Origin: Glycine soja
Taxonomy: Eukaryota; Streptophyta; Magnoliopsida; Fabales; Fabaceae
Length of the DNA: 64,000 bases
Direction of reading: 5' to 3'
Assembly (NCBI RefSeq): GCF_004193775.1
Contig: NC_041019.1
Span: 34,100,827 to 34,164,826 of the forward strand
The notes beneath the pieces are model-generated. The model worked only from the letters and a program-made list of their open reading frames with translations. It ran no database searches and was not told where the DNA came from. The position numbers and the translations under genes were made by a program. Position 1 is the stretch's first letter; each line of letters starts with the position of its first letter. This document shows positions 1 through 10,195 of this stretch, in pieces.

Positions 1-540
1 ATCATCCAGAGGCGGCGGGCCCGATGATACGCGGAGATACCTTACGGTTATTCGCACCCTTTTGTCATCCAGAGGCGGCGGGCCCGATGACAAGCAGAGA
101 CCAAGTTTGGTCATTCTGCACCCTTGTATCATCCAGAGGCGGCGGGCCCGATGATACGCGGAGATACCTTACGGTTATCCGCACCCTTTTGTCATCCAGA
201 GGTGGCGGGCCCGATGACAAGCAGAGACCAAGTTTGGTCATTCTGCACCCTTGTATCATCCAGAGGCGGCGGGCCCGATGATACGCGGAGATACCTTACG
301 GTTATTCGCACCCTTTTGTCATCCAGAGGCGGCGGGCCCGATGACAAGCAGAGACCAAGTTGGGTCATTCTGCACCCTTGTATCATCCAGAGGCGGCGGG
401 CCCGATGATACGCGGAGATACCTTACGGTTATTCGCACCCTTTTGTCATCCAGAGGCGGCGGGCCCGATGACAAGCAGAGACCAAGTTTGGTCATTCTGC
501 ACCCTTGTATCATCCAGAGGCAGCGGGCCCGATGATACGC
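1..540 (+). repeat. 127-bp tandem array in the 3' untranslated region of Ogre-like element E3
   Basis: About 4.2 copies of a 127-bp unit, cut by the window start. Each unit consists of two modules of about 63-64 bp. One module begins TGTCATC and has GATGACA about 16 nt later; the other begins GTATCATC and has GATGATAC. Both are therefore potential stem-loops around a shared loop reading cagaggcggcgggccc, and both are followed by GCAGAGA or GCGGAGA. Copies are nearly identical, so amplification is recent. Open frames across the array are by-products of its periodicity and are not called as genes. Confidence 0.93.
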
Positions 541-1100
541 GGAAATACCCGAGTGGTTATCCGTATAAACATTCTTTTGCTATCTGTAAGACAGAACGCT
601 TGATAGCATGCAGAGGCTGACATAGTCTTCTGCACCTTTTGTTCCTCCGGGAACAACAAGTCATTTACATGCGGAAATTTCATGGTCGCCCGCGACTCTC
701 GTCAACCGAGAGAAGCCAAATTAGTGTCATACACTAATTTTCGGGGACCTTTGCTTGATGACATGCGACCATTCTTTGGTCCTTGTGAGATGCTTGGCAT
801 CCATCATTAGGCAATTTGTGAAATTCTAGGAACGACAAGTCATGGTCACCCGCGACTTTCGTCAACCGAGAGGAGCGAAATTAGTGTCATACACTGATTT
901 TCGGGGACCTTTGCTTGATGACATGCGACCATTCTTTGGTCCTTGTGAGGTGCTTGGCACCCATCATTAGGCAATTTGTGAAATTTTGGGAACAACAAGT
1001 CATTTGCATGTGGAGATTTTATGGTCCCCCGCGACTCTCGCCAAATCGAGAGGAACGAAATTAGTGTCTTATCTTTACTTTCCTTTTATCTCCAATAAAA
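541..1100 (+). repeat. E3 3' untranslated remainder with extra copies of the LTR start
   Basis: No gene is present. At 579-612 another stem-loop module occurs (TGCTATC ... GATAGCA, followed by GCAGAG), like those of E1 near 26.2 kb. Two blocks, about 726-832 and 885-991, resemble the first 105 bp of the E3 LTR (1121-1228): both contain the words cggggacctttgct, gcgaccattctttggtcc and ggcaatttgtgaaatt. In the blocks the polypurine tract is missing and the sequence jumps from 'gtgtc' directly to 'atacactaat'. This looks like tandem duplication of the region spanning the polypurine tract and LTR, with loss of the tract. Confidence 0.75.
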
Positions 1101-1120
1101 GACAAGTAAAGAGGGGCAAC
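1101..1120 (+). promoter_or_regulatory. Polypurine tract of E3
   Basis: Purine-rich gacaagtaaagaggggcaac lies immediately before the TG of the LTR. The equivalent segment precedes the 3' LTR of E1 (27098-27117) and, on the minus strand, of E2 (10022-10045). It is the expected primer for plus-strand DNA synthesis. Confidence 0.8.
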
Positions 1121-2772
1121 TGTCATACCCTAATTTCGTCCGGGGACCTTTGCTCGATGACGTGCGACCATTCTTTGGTCCTCGTGAGGTGCTTGGCACC
1201 CATCATTAGGCAATTTGTGAAATTTAAGGACATGCCGAAAAACCAAAAAAAATATTGATGCACAATCCGTAAGTTTCCGTGACACACCGGAAATCAAATG
1301 GAAGCATCATTGCATAATTAAGTGAGGTTCCGTAACATTCCGTAAGTCAAAAAGGGGATGATTATGTAATCCGCAAGGTTCCGTAACATTACGGAAAGAA
1401 AACAAGTATCGTTACGAAATTCGTAAGTTTCCGTAACTTTACGAAAAAAGAATCACCAAAAAACAGCAGAGGGGGGTGTACTTAGTAAAAATGGGGGTGC
1501 AAATAGCACCCAGGCCCACTTGGGCCCTCTGGAATATTCCTCCAGAAGGCGGTTGCTTCTGGAGGAAGCAACCCTGCTCGCCTGGGCGAGCTGGGCGGCA
1601 ACCACCTCCCCTATTTTGCTATAAATAGGGGAGGAAGGCAAGAAGGAAGGGGTTCAGCCCCTTTGGCACTTCTCTCTCTTTCGAATTTGCTTGGAAAAAT
1701 TGTTTCCGTGAAGAAAATCTAAGCCGAGGCGCTTCCGAAACGTTTCCGTAACGTTTTCCGTGAAGAATTTCGCAAAGGTTTCAACCGTTCTTCGACGTTC
1801 TTCATTCGTTCTTCATCGTTCTTCGATCTTCAACGGGTAAGTACCTCGAACCAAGCTTTTCGATTCATTCTATGTACCCGTAGTGGTCCACATTGTGTTT
1901 CGTGCATTTTTATTCTCGTTTTGTTTACTTTTTATACCCCCTGTTGACGTGCTTAAGCCATTTTACTTAAGTCATTTCTCGCTTAACTTAAAAATAAAAT
2001 AAATTTCCACCGAACGTTTGAATTGTATTATCCATTAACTTCGGTTAAAATAAATTCCGACCGTTCGGTCGTGCCGTAACCACGTTGGAAATCAAAAAGA
2101 GGTAAAAAATAATATAATAATCAAAAAGACATCTTTTAGTAAAATAAAGCGGAAAATCAATCGGACGTTATCTCTTTGGGATTTCTCATTCTTAATCGAA
2201 TTGATTAATAACTAAAGTGAAACTAAAGGCTAAAATCAATTCGCCTAGTCAAGCTCGTCCATAAAAATAGGCTTTTGAAGTTTGTCATTTCATTTTCTCA
2301 CTAAGTAAAATGGATCATTTTTAAGGTCCAACGCCTTAAAATGATCACCTCTTAAAGTAAAAAAGAATCACTTGATAAAAAAGAACTACGTAGGTCTGAT
2401 TTTCTCATCCCAAATTGAGGAATACGTAGGAGCAAAGGGAAACACCCTTGTCGACCACAAAGAGAAAAAATATAAAAAGGGTATAAAGGACATAGAGACA
2501 TAAAAAGGGAACATAAAAAATCAAAGTCATGTTTGCACATTCGATTAAAGGCTGCCGTCCCTTGGGGCGGACGTATGGGGTGCTAATACCTTCCCCGTGC
2601 GTAAATACAACTCCCGAACCTTTCGCTTAAAAGTTCGTAGATCGCGTCTTTTCCGGTTTTTCCGACGTTTTCCTCAAATAAACGTTGGTGGCGACTCCGC
2701 GCGTATTCCTTTCGTGGAAAACGCATCCCGCGAGTCTCGCGTCGCCCTCCCGCCGAAGGGTAGGTTGCGACA
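1121..2772 (+). mobile_element. 3' LTR of Ogre-like element E3
   Basis: A 1,652-bp LTR starting TGTCATACCCTAATTTCGTC and ending GGGTAGGTTGCGACA (TG...CA). Its ends match those of the E1 and E2 LTRs. U3 carries several CCGTAA/TTACGG motifs (1330-1450). A TATAAATA box is at 1620-1627, followed by a leader rich in 'cgttcttc'. The 5' LTR lies outside the window. The next 5 bp, gggta, continue into the disrupted older LTR and equal the uninterrupted text at about 6492 (cttagggtagatttc), so GGGTA is the predicted target duplication. Confidence 0.9.
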
Positions 2773-4720
2773 GGGTAGATTTCTGAGCGCATGGGCCAAG
2801 GTTGGGTCCAATTATCTTTGTACATATTAGACTAGGATGTCATTATATTTGGTCCTTGTATTTAGGGCTCCATATTGTAGGTAGGGTACCCTAGAAATAT
2901 AGGATTTTTCAGCCCTTGTATTTTTGGGCACCTAGACTAGTTTTTGTATTAGGGTTAGTTTTGTAATTTCACATGCACTAAGTGGATATTTGATGTGTGT
3001 GGTTGGAAATAAATTTAATTGAATTGGTAGAAGCCCAATCCAATTAAATTTTAGAGGGGGAGGTGAGCATTTGCTTACTACACCCCATTGCCACATCATA
3101 TAGTCACACTTTGTGCATGTCCTTCATGCTTTTCATGCCTCATGACACCTAAGCACACTTAGTGGAGAATCTTGGAATTGATCTTGGATTAGTGGGCTGA
3201 ACCATAACTAAAATTCACTAATCATAATTAGTGAAATTTTGGCTCCAAAGTTTGGCTCCACAAATTCAATTTCAAATTCAAGTGAAATTTGAATTTCCCT
3301 CCAATTTTGTGTGACACTTAAGCTATAAATAGAGGTCATGTGTGTGCATTTTTTTGAACTTTGATCATTTGAATATTAACTTCAGATTTCAGAGCTCTTT
3401 TTGAGCACAAAATTTCGTGCTCTTCTCTCCCTCTCCCTTCATTCATCTCCTTCTTCCTCCAAGCTCTTATCCATGGCCTCCTATGGTGGTGAGCTTCTTC
3501 TAGACTCATCTTCTCCTTGAAGTGGCATCTCCTCTCTCTCTTCCTTCTCCATTCCGCTGCCATTTATCTTCCAAGAAGCAAAGGAATCCATTGATGAAGA
3601 AGATCCTAGGCCTACAAGCTCCAATGGAGCTTGCATCACAAACTTGTAAAAATTACTGAGAATTGGTTACTTTGAATTTTGAGCTGAAATTTTTACTGAA
3701 TTTTCTAGACATCTGAAAAAAAGTTATAAAAAAGAACCAAGTGGTTTGAATAAAAGGAAAAAATAAGAAAAATCACACAAGTTGGTAGAAAAATCAGTAT
3801 CCTGAAAAAAAAAAGTGAAAGGGAAGTGTGCTTGTTGTTTTGGCTCAAAATTTATTCTATAATTGGTTCCTATCTTATACCAATCTTGGTTCCTAAATTT
3901 CAATTTAAAATTACTGTGAAAACAAGTGCCAAAGCTAGAGGTTTGCTGAGTCTCTTTTTTTTTACTCTAGTCTAGAGCCATTCTAAGTTTCTCTTTGAGT
4001 CCTAGCTTTCTTCTATGTCATTTTCATTGCTTTAATTGTTGAATAATCCTTGAAAAATTGTCTTGTTAAAAATCCATTGGTTTAGCTTTCATTTCATTTT
4101 TTTTGGTCTTTGGTTATTGCTTGTCTCTTTGTTTCCTTGTTTGTGGGTTGTCATATAGGGAATTGGAAGGAGGATTGGTGCCATCCCTTGAAGAATTTGA
4201 GTCAAGAAGAAAGGGGCCAACCACCTTAAGAGCTATTGGACTAAGAAGCACTCCAAATTGAGTGAATCACCAAAGAGAGAACAACCACCAAAATTGAGGA
4301 CCGTTTTGTAATTTTGTAATTTGCAATTTACTTACCTTCTTTGCTTTCAAGTTTTGTAACAAAAAGGCCTTTCATTGGAAGTGTGTTGGGAGCCTCCAAT
4401 AGGTTACCAAACTTCCATTTGTGTGTAATAATTTTAGGCAATTTTTCCTTAGGATAGTGAGTGTTTTGTTGGGAACCTTGAATGTGGTCATCCAAACACT
4501 CTTAGGATTCGCCTAGTTTACATTTCTTGCTTACTTTCATAGCTTATTTCCTTTACCTTCCATTGTCAAAACGCCTAGATAGCTTTCCTTTTACCAATTA
4601 GTTTTTTACCTTATCTTTCACACCTCTTTTAGTGTTTATTTTGGCTAGTTTCAACCATAGTTTCTTTTACCTTTTGTTTTCAAACCTCCAACAAGAAAGA
4701 ACCACAACTTAGGAACCAAC
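2773..4720 (+). mobile_element. LTR-like sequence and leader of an old Ty3/Gypsy element, cut by E3
   Basis: The sequence from 2773 resembles that from about 6492 (gggtagatttc, atctttgta, atattaga, 'ccttgtatttt' words), so it is probably LTR. A TATAAATA box is at 3324-3331 and pyrimidine-rich leader follows at 3420-3560. The two LTR-like copies are clearly diverged and may come from related subfamilies rather than one insertion. The end of the LTR and a primer-binding site could not be fixed. The part before 2773 was displaced by E3. From about 3650 to 4720 there is AT-rich untranslated leader with no other gene. Confidence 0.6.
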
Positions 4721-6430
4721 ATGAGTCATCATTCATCTAGTGTTAATGGTGAAGGTACTAGTCATAAAGACCCTTTATCTAGAATCTTAGATGAGTTGAG
4801 TTCCCTCAAGTTATGGAAAGAAAAACAAGAGAGAAAAGAAAAAGGAAAAAAAATAGTGGAAGAAATAAGTCAAGATGAAAGCAAGAAAATAAGAGAGGAA
4901 GAAAGAAGAAAAATAATGAAAGAAATGAAAAGAGAAAAACATGCCTCCTATGGTAGTCATAACTCTTGCAAGAGCCTAAGTGAAGAACTTCGTGACTATT
5001 ATGAAGGAAGACATAGGTCACATCTTAGACCTCACTCCCATAGAAGAGAAAAGGAAAGAAAGCCTCAAGAGGCTAACATTAACTTCCCATACTTCCATGG
5101 GAAGGACAATGTAGAGGCTAACTTAGTTTGGGAAATAAGGGTAAAGCAACAACTTAAAAAGAAGTCTACGTCAAAATCTTATGGCTCTCACTCTTATCCA
5201 AAGAAAGACCTAGGTCAAGGCATCTTAGGGGTGACACTTTCTAAGCCCAAAGATGATAAGGGGAAGACAATAGAAAAGCAAGCCCCTAAGGCTAGTATGC
5301 AAGAGAAAACTAGCTCTATAAAGTGCTTTAAATGTCTTGGAAAAGGACATATTACTTCTCAATGCCCCACCACTAAAACCATGATTATGAGGGGCCAAGA
5401 CATTTATAGTAGCCAAGATAAGGCTACTACTTCACCTTCCTCTAGCGAAAGTGAAGAAGCAAAAGGGGAAGAATCTAGTGAAGAAATCTACCCTCAAGAA
5501 GAAGGACAAGCATTAGTGGTTAAAGAAAAGTGTAAGGAGGTAAGTGTCTCCTCCAAGAGGTTGGCTAAGAAGGAAACTCATTTTACAATAAAGACAAACA
5601 TTAAAGAAACTTACCCTCTTAGACAACCTCCACATTTTCTCTTTTGTAAAAAGACACTTGCTAGCATTGCCACACCTCTTGGGCTTGAGTTTATTCCTCA
5701 AGTAAAGAAGTTGTTGGATGAGGGTTTGGTTCGCAAGAGCTTAAATCCTTGTGCTTTGTTGGTGCCCAAAATAGGTATTATTAGGCACCAAGTCCCTAAA
5801 ATAAGTGGTATGATGAATCTTTTGAGTGGTGCAACCCTCTTTTGTAAAATCACTCGTGCACCTAACATCTTCATGGTGTGTGTACATAGGGACCCATTAG
5901 GTAGGTTTGTTCTTATTTTTAGTTTCAATGCAAACTTAGGTACTCATATGGGACACCTTAGGTTTGTCATACTTTTTGGTAGGAATATTCAATATGAAAA
6001 TACAGGAAAAGGTATGTTTTATTGCGTTACTTTTCTTAATTTGTCAAATAGTGATCAAGGGGTTCCCATGAACCCTAAGAGAATAAAGGTCATTCCTGAG
6101 TGGCCCACTCCACCAAGTATAAGAAAAATTTGGGGTTTCCATGACTTAACAAACTTTTACAAAAGGTTTGTCCCATATTTTTCTATACTTGTAGCACCAC
6201 TCATTGAGTTGGCGAGAAACCATGTTCCTTCATGGGAAGATGCCCAGCAAATGGGTTTTCAGACCTTACCTTACTTCAACATACCAAACACCACTAATAC
6301 ATATGTTTTTGTTCTTTTTACAGGTGTTGAGGGAAGGAGCCCAAGGTATGAAGAACCTCAGAATTTGAGGTCAAATCCTTTCCAAGGTGGAGGGAATGAT
6401 GCAATCCTACCCCGCAAGGGCATTGGGTAG
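4721..6430 (+). pseudogene. Internally deleted gag-RT remnant of a chromovirus-like Ty3/Gypsy element
   Basis: One uninterrupted 569-codon frame begins with a strongly charged Lys/Glu region (residues about 25-90). A nucleocapsid zinc knuckle CFKCLGKGHITSQC follows near residue 203, then a Ser/Glu-rich linker. The next segments resemble the start of reverse transcriptase (LDEGLVRKSLNPCALLVPK) and its thumb/connection (EWPTPPSI, FYKRFVPYFS). The capsid core, protease, the catalytic Tyr-x-Asp-Asp box, RNase H and integrase are absent or deleted. The family's gag-pol is usually well over 1,300 residues. The product cannot be a working polymerase. The Reina-like assignment is tentative. The start is the Met after the leader ending in 'aaccaac'. 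It is unusual that several deletions left one open frame. Confidence 0.75.
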
Positions 6431-7260
6431 AAGACTCCAAGTAGATTGGGCTAGAGATCCAAGGGAAGGCCCTAGGGTTCTCATGAGCCTTAGGGTAGAT
6501 TTCGAGCCCATGGGCTAAGTATGAGCCCGCTTATCTTTGTAAATATTAGAATAGGTTTTTCCTTCTTTTGGGCCTTGTATTTTGGCCATTCTTGTAGTAT
6601 AGGGTTTTCGCCTTGTATTTGAGGGCATTTTGGGTAGTCTTTGTAGTAGGGACTTTTTTTTTGTATTTTCATGTATTTTGTCAAGGAGGTGAGCTTAGTT
6701 TTTAGATGGGTGTGTGTAGCTAAGCTCTAGCTTCTCAAGGAAGCTTCTCAAGGAGGTGAGCTTAGTTTTTAGATGGGTGTGTGTAGCTAAGCTCTAGCTT
6801 CTCAAGAAAGTTTTCTCAAAGAAGCTTCTCAAGGAAGTTTTCTTAAGAAAGCTTCTTAAGGAAGCTACCTAGTCTATAAATAGAAGCATGTGTAACACTT
6901 GCTGCAACTTTGATGAATGAAAGCCTTATGAGACACACTTCAAAGTTCCACTTCTCTCCCTCTTTTATTCCTTCAATTTCGTGCTCCCCACTTCTCTCTT
7001 TCTTTTCCTCCATTGAAGCATCATCTCCAAGCTTCTTATCCTAGGCTCATCTTGGTGGTGAAGCTCCTTCTTCCATGGCTTATTCCTTAATGGATGGCGC
7101 CTCCTCTCACCTCTTTTCCTTTGTCTTCCGCTGCATCTCCATGGTGGAAAATCACCATTAAAGGACCCCATTGAAGCTCAAAGATCCAGCCTCCATAGAA
7201 GCCCCACAAGCAAGCTTCCATCAAAGATTTTATGATTTATCTTTCTATGGATATGTGGTA
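6431..7260 (+). mobile_element. 3' LTR-like sequence of the old Ty3/Gypsy element
   Basis: It follows the gag-RT remnant directly and resembles the LTR-like sequence at 2773. A 67-bp direct duplication lies at 6681-6814 (caaggaggtgagcttag...). A TATAAATA box is at 6875-6882, followed by transcribed-leader-type sequence (cacttctctccctctttt). Exact ends, TG/CA termini and a target duplication could not be established; the 3' limit is approximate. Confidence 0.6.
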
Positions 7261-8380
7261 AGTTATAAAATTAAAAAAAAAAATTCCAAGAAATTGGGGA
7301 TAAGAAGCAATGATGTCTCCATAACCATGAACCATGAAATTGGGATACAACACCTCTTTTATTATGAGATTAAAACTCTCCTTGAATCATAAGCTTTAAT
7401 AAAAAAATATAACTTTTTTTCTTTTTAGAGATTCTTTAATTTAGTTGATAAATAAAAATCAAGTTTTAATTTCAAATCAATCAAACAAAATTTTGTTTGT
7501 TTAAATAGTGGATAAATTGAAAGTGCTAGGCATTGAGACAAGTTTTTGTGGTAACGATACTCTATATACATTGTTAAATTAGCTGTATAGGTACACTTGC
7601 CGAGAGGTCAACTCCAACCTGTTCAATCTCATTCAAGTATGGGTTAGGTCAGGAGTGTTAATTTTTAAACCCATGAACCCAACTCATAGACCCATTGATG
7701 TGATATGTCTTTAAAATTACTATTGTTTTTTATATGTTTACATATTTTTTATATTTAAAAAGTTCAAATATTAGTGATAACACTTTCACTAACTTATTCA
7801 GACTTCAAATTCTTTCATGAGTTACTAAGTTCCCATTCTCTCTCTCATTCTCCACACTGAGCATCATATTGAGGTTTCCAATTCTTTCTACTACCCTCCA
7901 CACGTTGACTACACGACATCCCTTCCATAACATGTTTCAATTTCTTCGAGTGCTATTGTCGACTTGTTGAGATTAAGTACTTAATTGTTAAGCAATATCA
8001 GCAGAACACTTGCATGATGCGCCAACTAAGTGACTAGCTTCAAGGTGATTTTTCACGATTTGTATTTTTTCATTATTTAAAACTTCAATTTTAAAAAAAT
8101 TTAAATATTCAGAACCAATTCACTTAATCAAAACCAACCTGTTTGTGACCAAGTTATTTAGGGTTGAGAATGTAAATCCAGCCTACCTTCTCAAGGTGAA
8201 ATCTACATGATTGAGCCAGATATATAAGTAAAAATTCAATAAAAGGGACATTATTTATTTTGTGTGTGTGCATGTGAAGCATAAAAAAAGTTAGCCAAAT
8301 CTATGATAGCCAAAAGGTTTCATAGATAAAACATTGAAGAAAAGAAATTTCAAATTCCATTAGAACTAATTTTTTATTTG
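7261..8380. other. AT-rich sequence without a recognisable gene
   Basis: Low-complexity A/T-rich DNA with short, unconvincing frames. The last 80 bp form the left flank of the E2 insertion. They join the right flank to read 'tttatttggtata' then 'gataaaagatcttc'. A related uninterrupted version (tttatggtagggataaaagatcttc) lies near 51.93 kb, which shows what the site looked like before insertion. Confidence 0.6.
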
Positions 8381-8385
8381 GTATA

Positions 8386-10021
8386 TGTCGCAACCTACCC
8401 TTTTGCGGGCGAGCGAGGCGAGGCTCACGGGTGCGTCTTCCAAAGGAGGAAAATGCGCGGAGTCGCCACCAACGTTTATTTGTGGAAAACGTCGGAAAAA
8501 CTGAAGGAAACCGGTCATGAAGAATATTCCAGATTCGGGAGTTGTATTTACGTTTGAGGAAGGTATTAGCACCTCTCATGTTTGTCCCAAAGGACAACAG
8601 CCTTAGATTAGGATTGTGTGAAATTATGTATCTAAACTTTTATTTCTTTTTTTATTTTTGAGGTCGACAAAAGCGGGGCTCTTGCTCCTACGTACCCTCC
8701 ATCGAAGAGGAAATTAGACCTACGTAGTTCTTTCAAAAGAGCGAATCAAGCGATTCTTTTTACTTGGAAGGTGGTCCTTTTAAGGCGTTGGACCTTAAAA
8801 TGATCCATTTTTACTTGGTGAGAAAAACTGAGGTATCGAACCTTAAAATCCTTTTTAGTGATTTTTTGTGGACGAGCTTGACTTTGCGAGTTGATTTTAG
8901 CCTTAGTTTCACTTTAGTTATTAGTCAATTCAATTAAGAAAGAGAAATCCCAAAGAGAAACGACCGATTGCTTTTTTTGGTTTATTTTACTAAAAGATAT
9001 TTTTTGATTATTATATTATTATTTTACCTCTTTTTGGTTTCCAACGTGGTTACGGCATGATTGAACGGTCGGATTTCATTTTAACAGAAATTAACGGATA
9101 TTAAAATTCGAATGATCGGTGGAAATTTATTTTATTTTTTGATTAGGCGAGAAAATGACTTAAGTAAATGACTAAAGCACGTCAAAAGGGGGTACGGAAA
9201 GTAAATGAAACAAAAAATAAAAGTATGCGAAACAAATGGGGACCACCAAGGGTACATAGAATGAATTGAAAAGTTCGATTTTGGGAACTTACCGGTTGAA
9301 GACCGAAGAACGATGAAGACCGAACGACAAACGACAAACGACGAAGAACGGTTGAAAATCTTCGCGAAATCACCCACGGAAATGTTACGGAAGCGCCTCG
9401 GCTTGGATTTTCTTCACGAAAACAATTTTCCTCACTAATTTTAAGTGGTTACAAAGTACCAGAAGGGCTGAACCCCTTTCACCTTCAGTCCTCCCTCTAT
9501 TTATAGGAAAATAGGGCAGGTGCTTGCCACCCAGCTCGCCCAGGCAAGCTCAGCTCGCCCAAGCGAGCCAGGTTGCTTCCTCCTAAAGCAATCGCCTTCT
9601 GAAGGAACATCCTGGAAGGCCCAAGTGGGCCTGATTTCTATTTGCACCCCTTTTTTTTACTAAATACACCCCTTTTGCTTTTTTTGGTGATTCTTTTTCC
9701 GTAACGTTACGAAACTTTACGAATTTTGTAACGATACTTGTTTTCTTTCCGTAAGGTTATGGAACCTTACGGGTCATGTAATTACTCCTTTTTTAGCTTT
9801 TGGAATGTTACGGAAACTCACGGATTGCATAACAATACTTCATTTTGATTTCTGGCATGTTACGGAATTTCACGGATTGCGTAACAATGCTTCCTTTTGA
9901 TTTCCAGCATGTCTCGAAACTTCACGTATTGTGCAACAAAGGGTGCCAAGTACCTCAAAGCGGTCAACCAAAGGTTGCATGCCATCAAACAATAGTCCCC
10001 GGACGAAATTAGGGTATGACA
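8386..10021 (-). mobile_element. 3' LTR of E2
   Basis: 1,636 bp, reading TGTCATACCC...GTTGCGACA on the minus strand. The TATA box (TATAAATA on the minus strand) is at 9498-9505. The U3 portion (about 9680-9960) has repeated CCGTAA/TTACGG motifs. It pairs with the LTR at 48479-50098. Confidence 0.92.
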
Positions 10022-10045
10022 GTTGCCCCTCTTTACTTACCTTTT
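10022..10045 (-). promoter_or_regulatory. Polypurine tract of E2
   Basis: The minus strand reads gtaagtaaagaggggcaac directly before the LTR start, as in E3 and E1. Confidence 0.8.
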
Positions 10046-10195
10046 ATCGGAGATAAGAGGAAAGCAAAGATAAAACACTGATTTCGTCCGTCTTCGCTCT
10101 CTCCGTGATTAGCCTATGACGACCCCCGTCTCTCTTTCTTCTTTCTCTGCACAACACAAAACAAACACAAACAAAAGACGCATGATAAAGGAGGA

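Noticed and set aside
24..620. Overlapping frames of 64-94 codons on both strands
   Set aside because: They are generated by the 127-bp array of E3.
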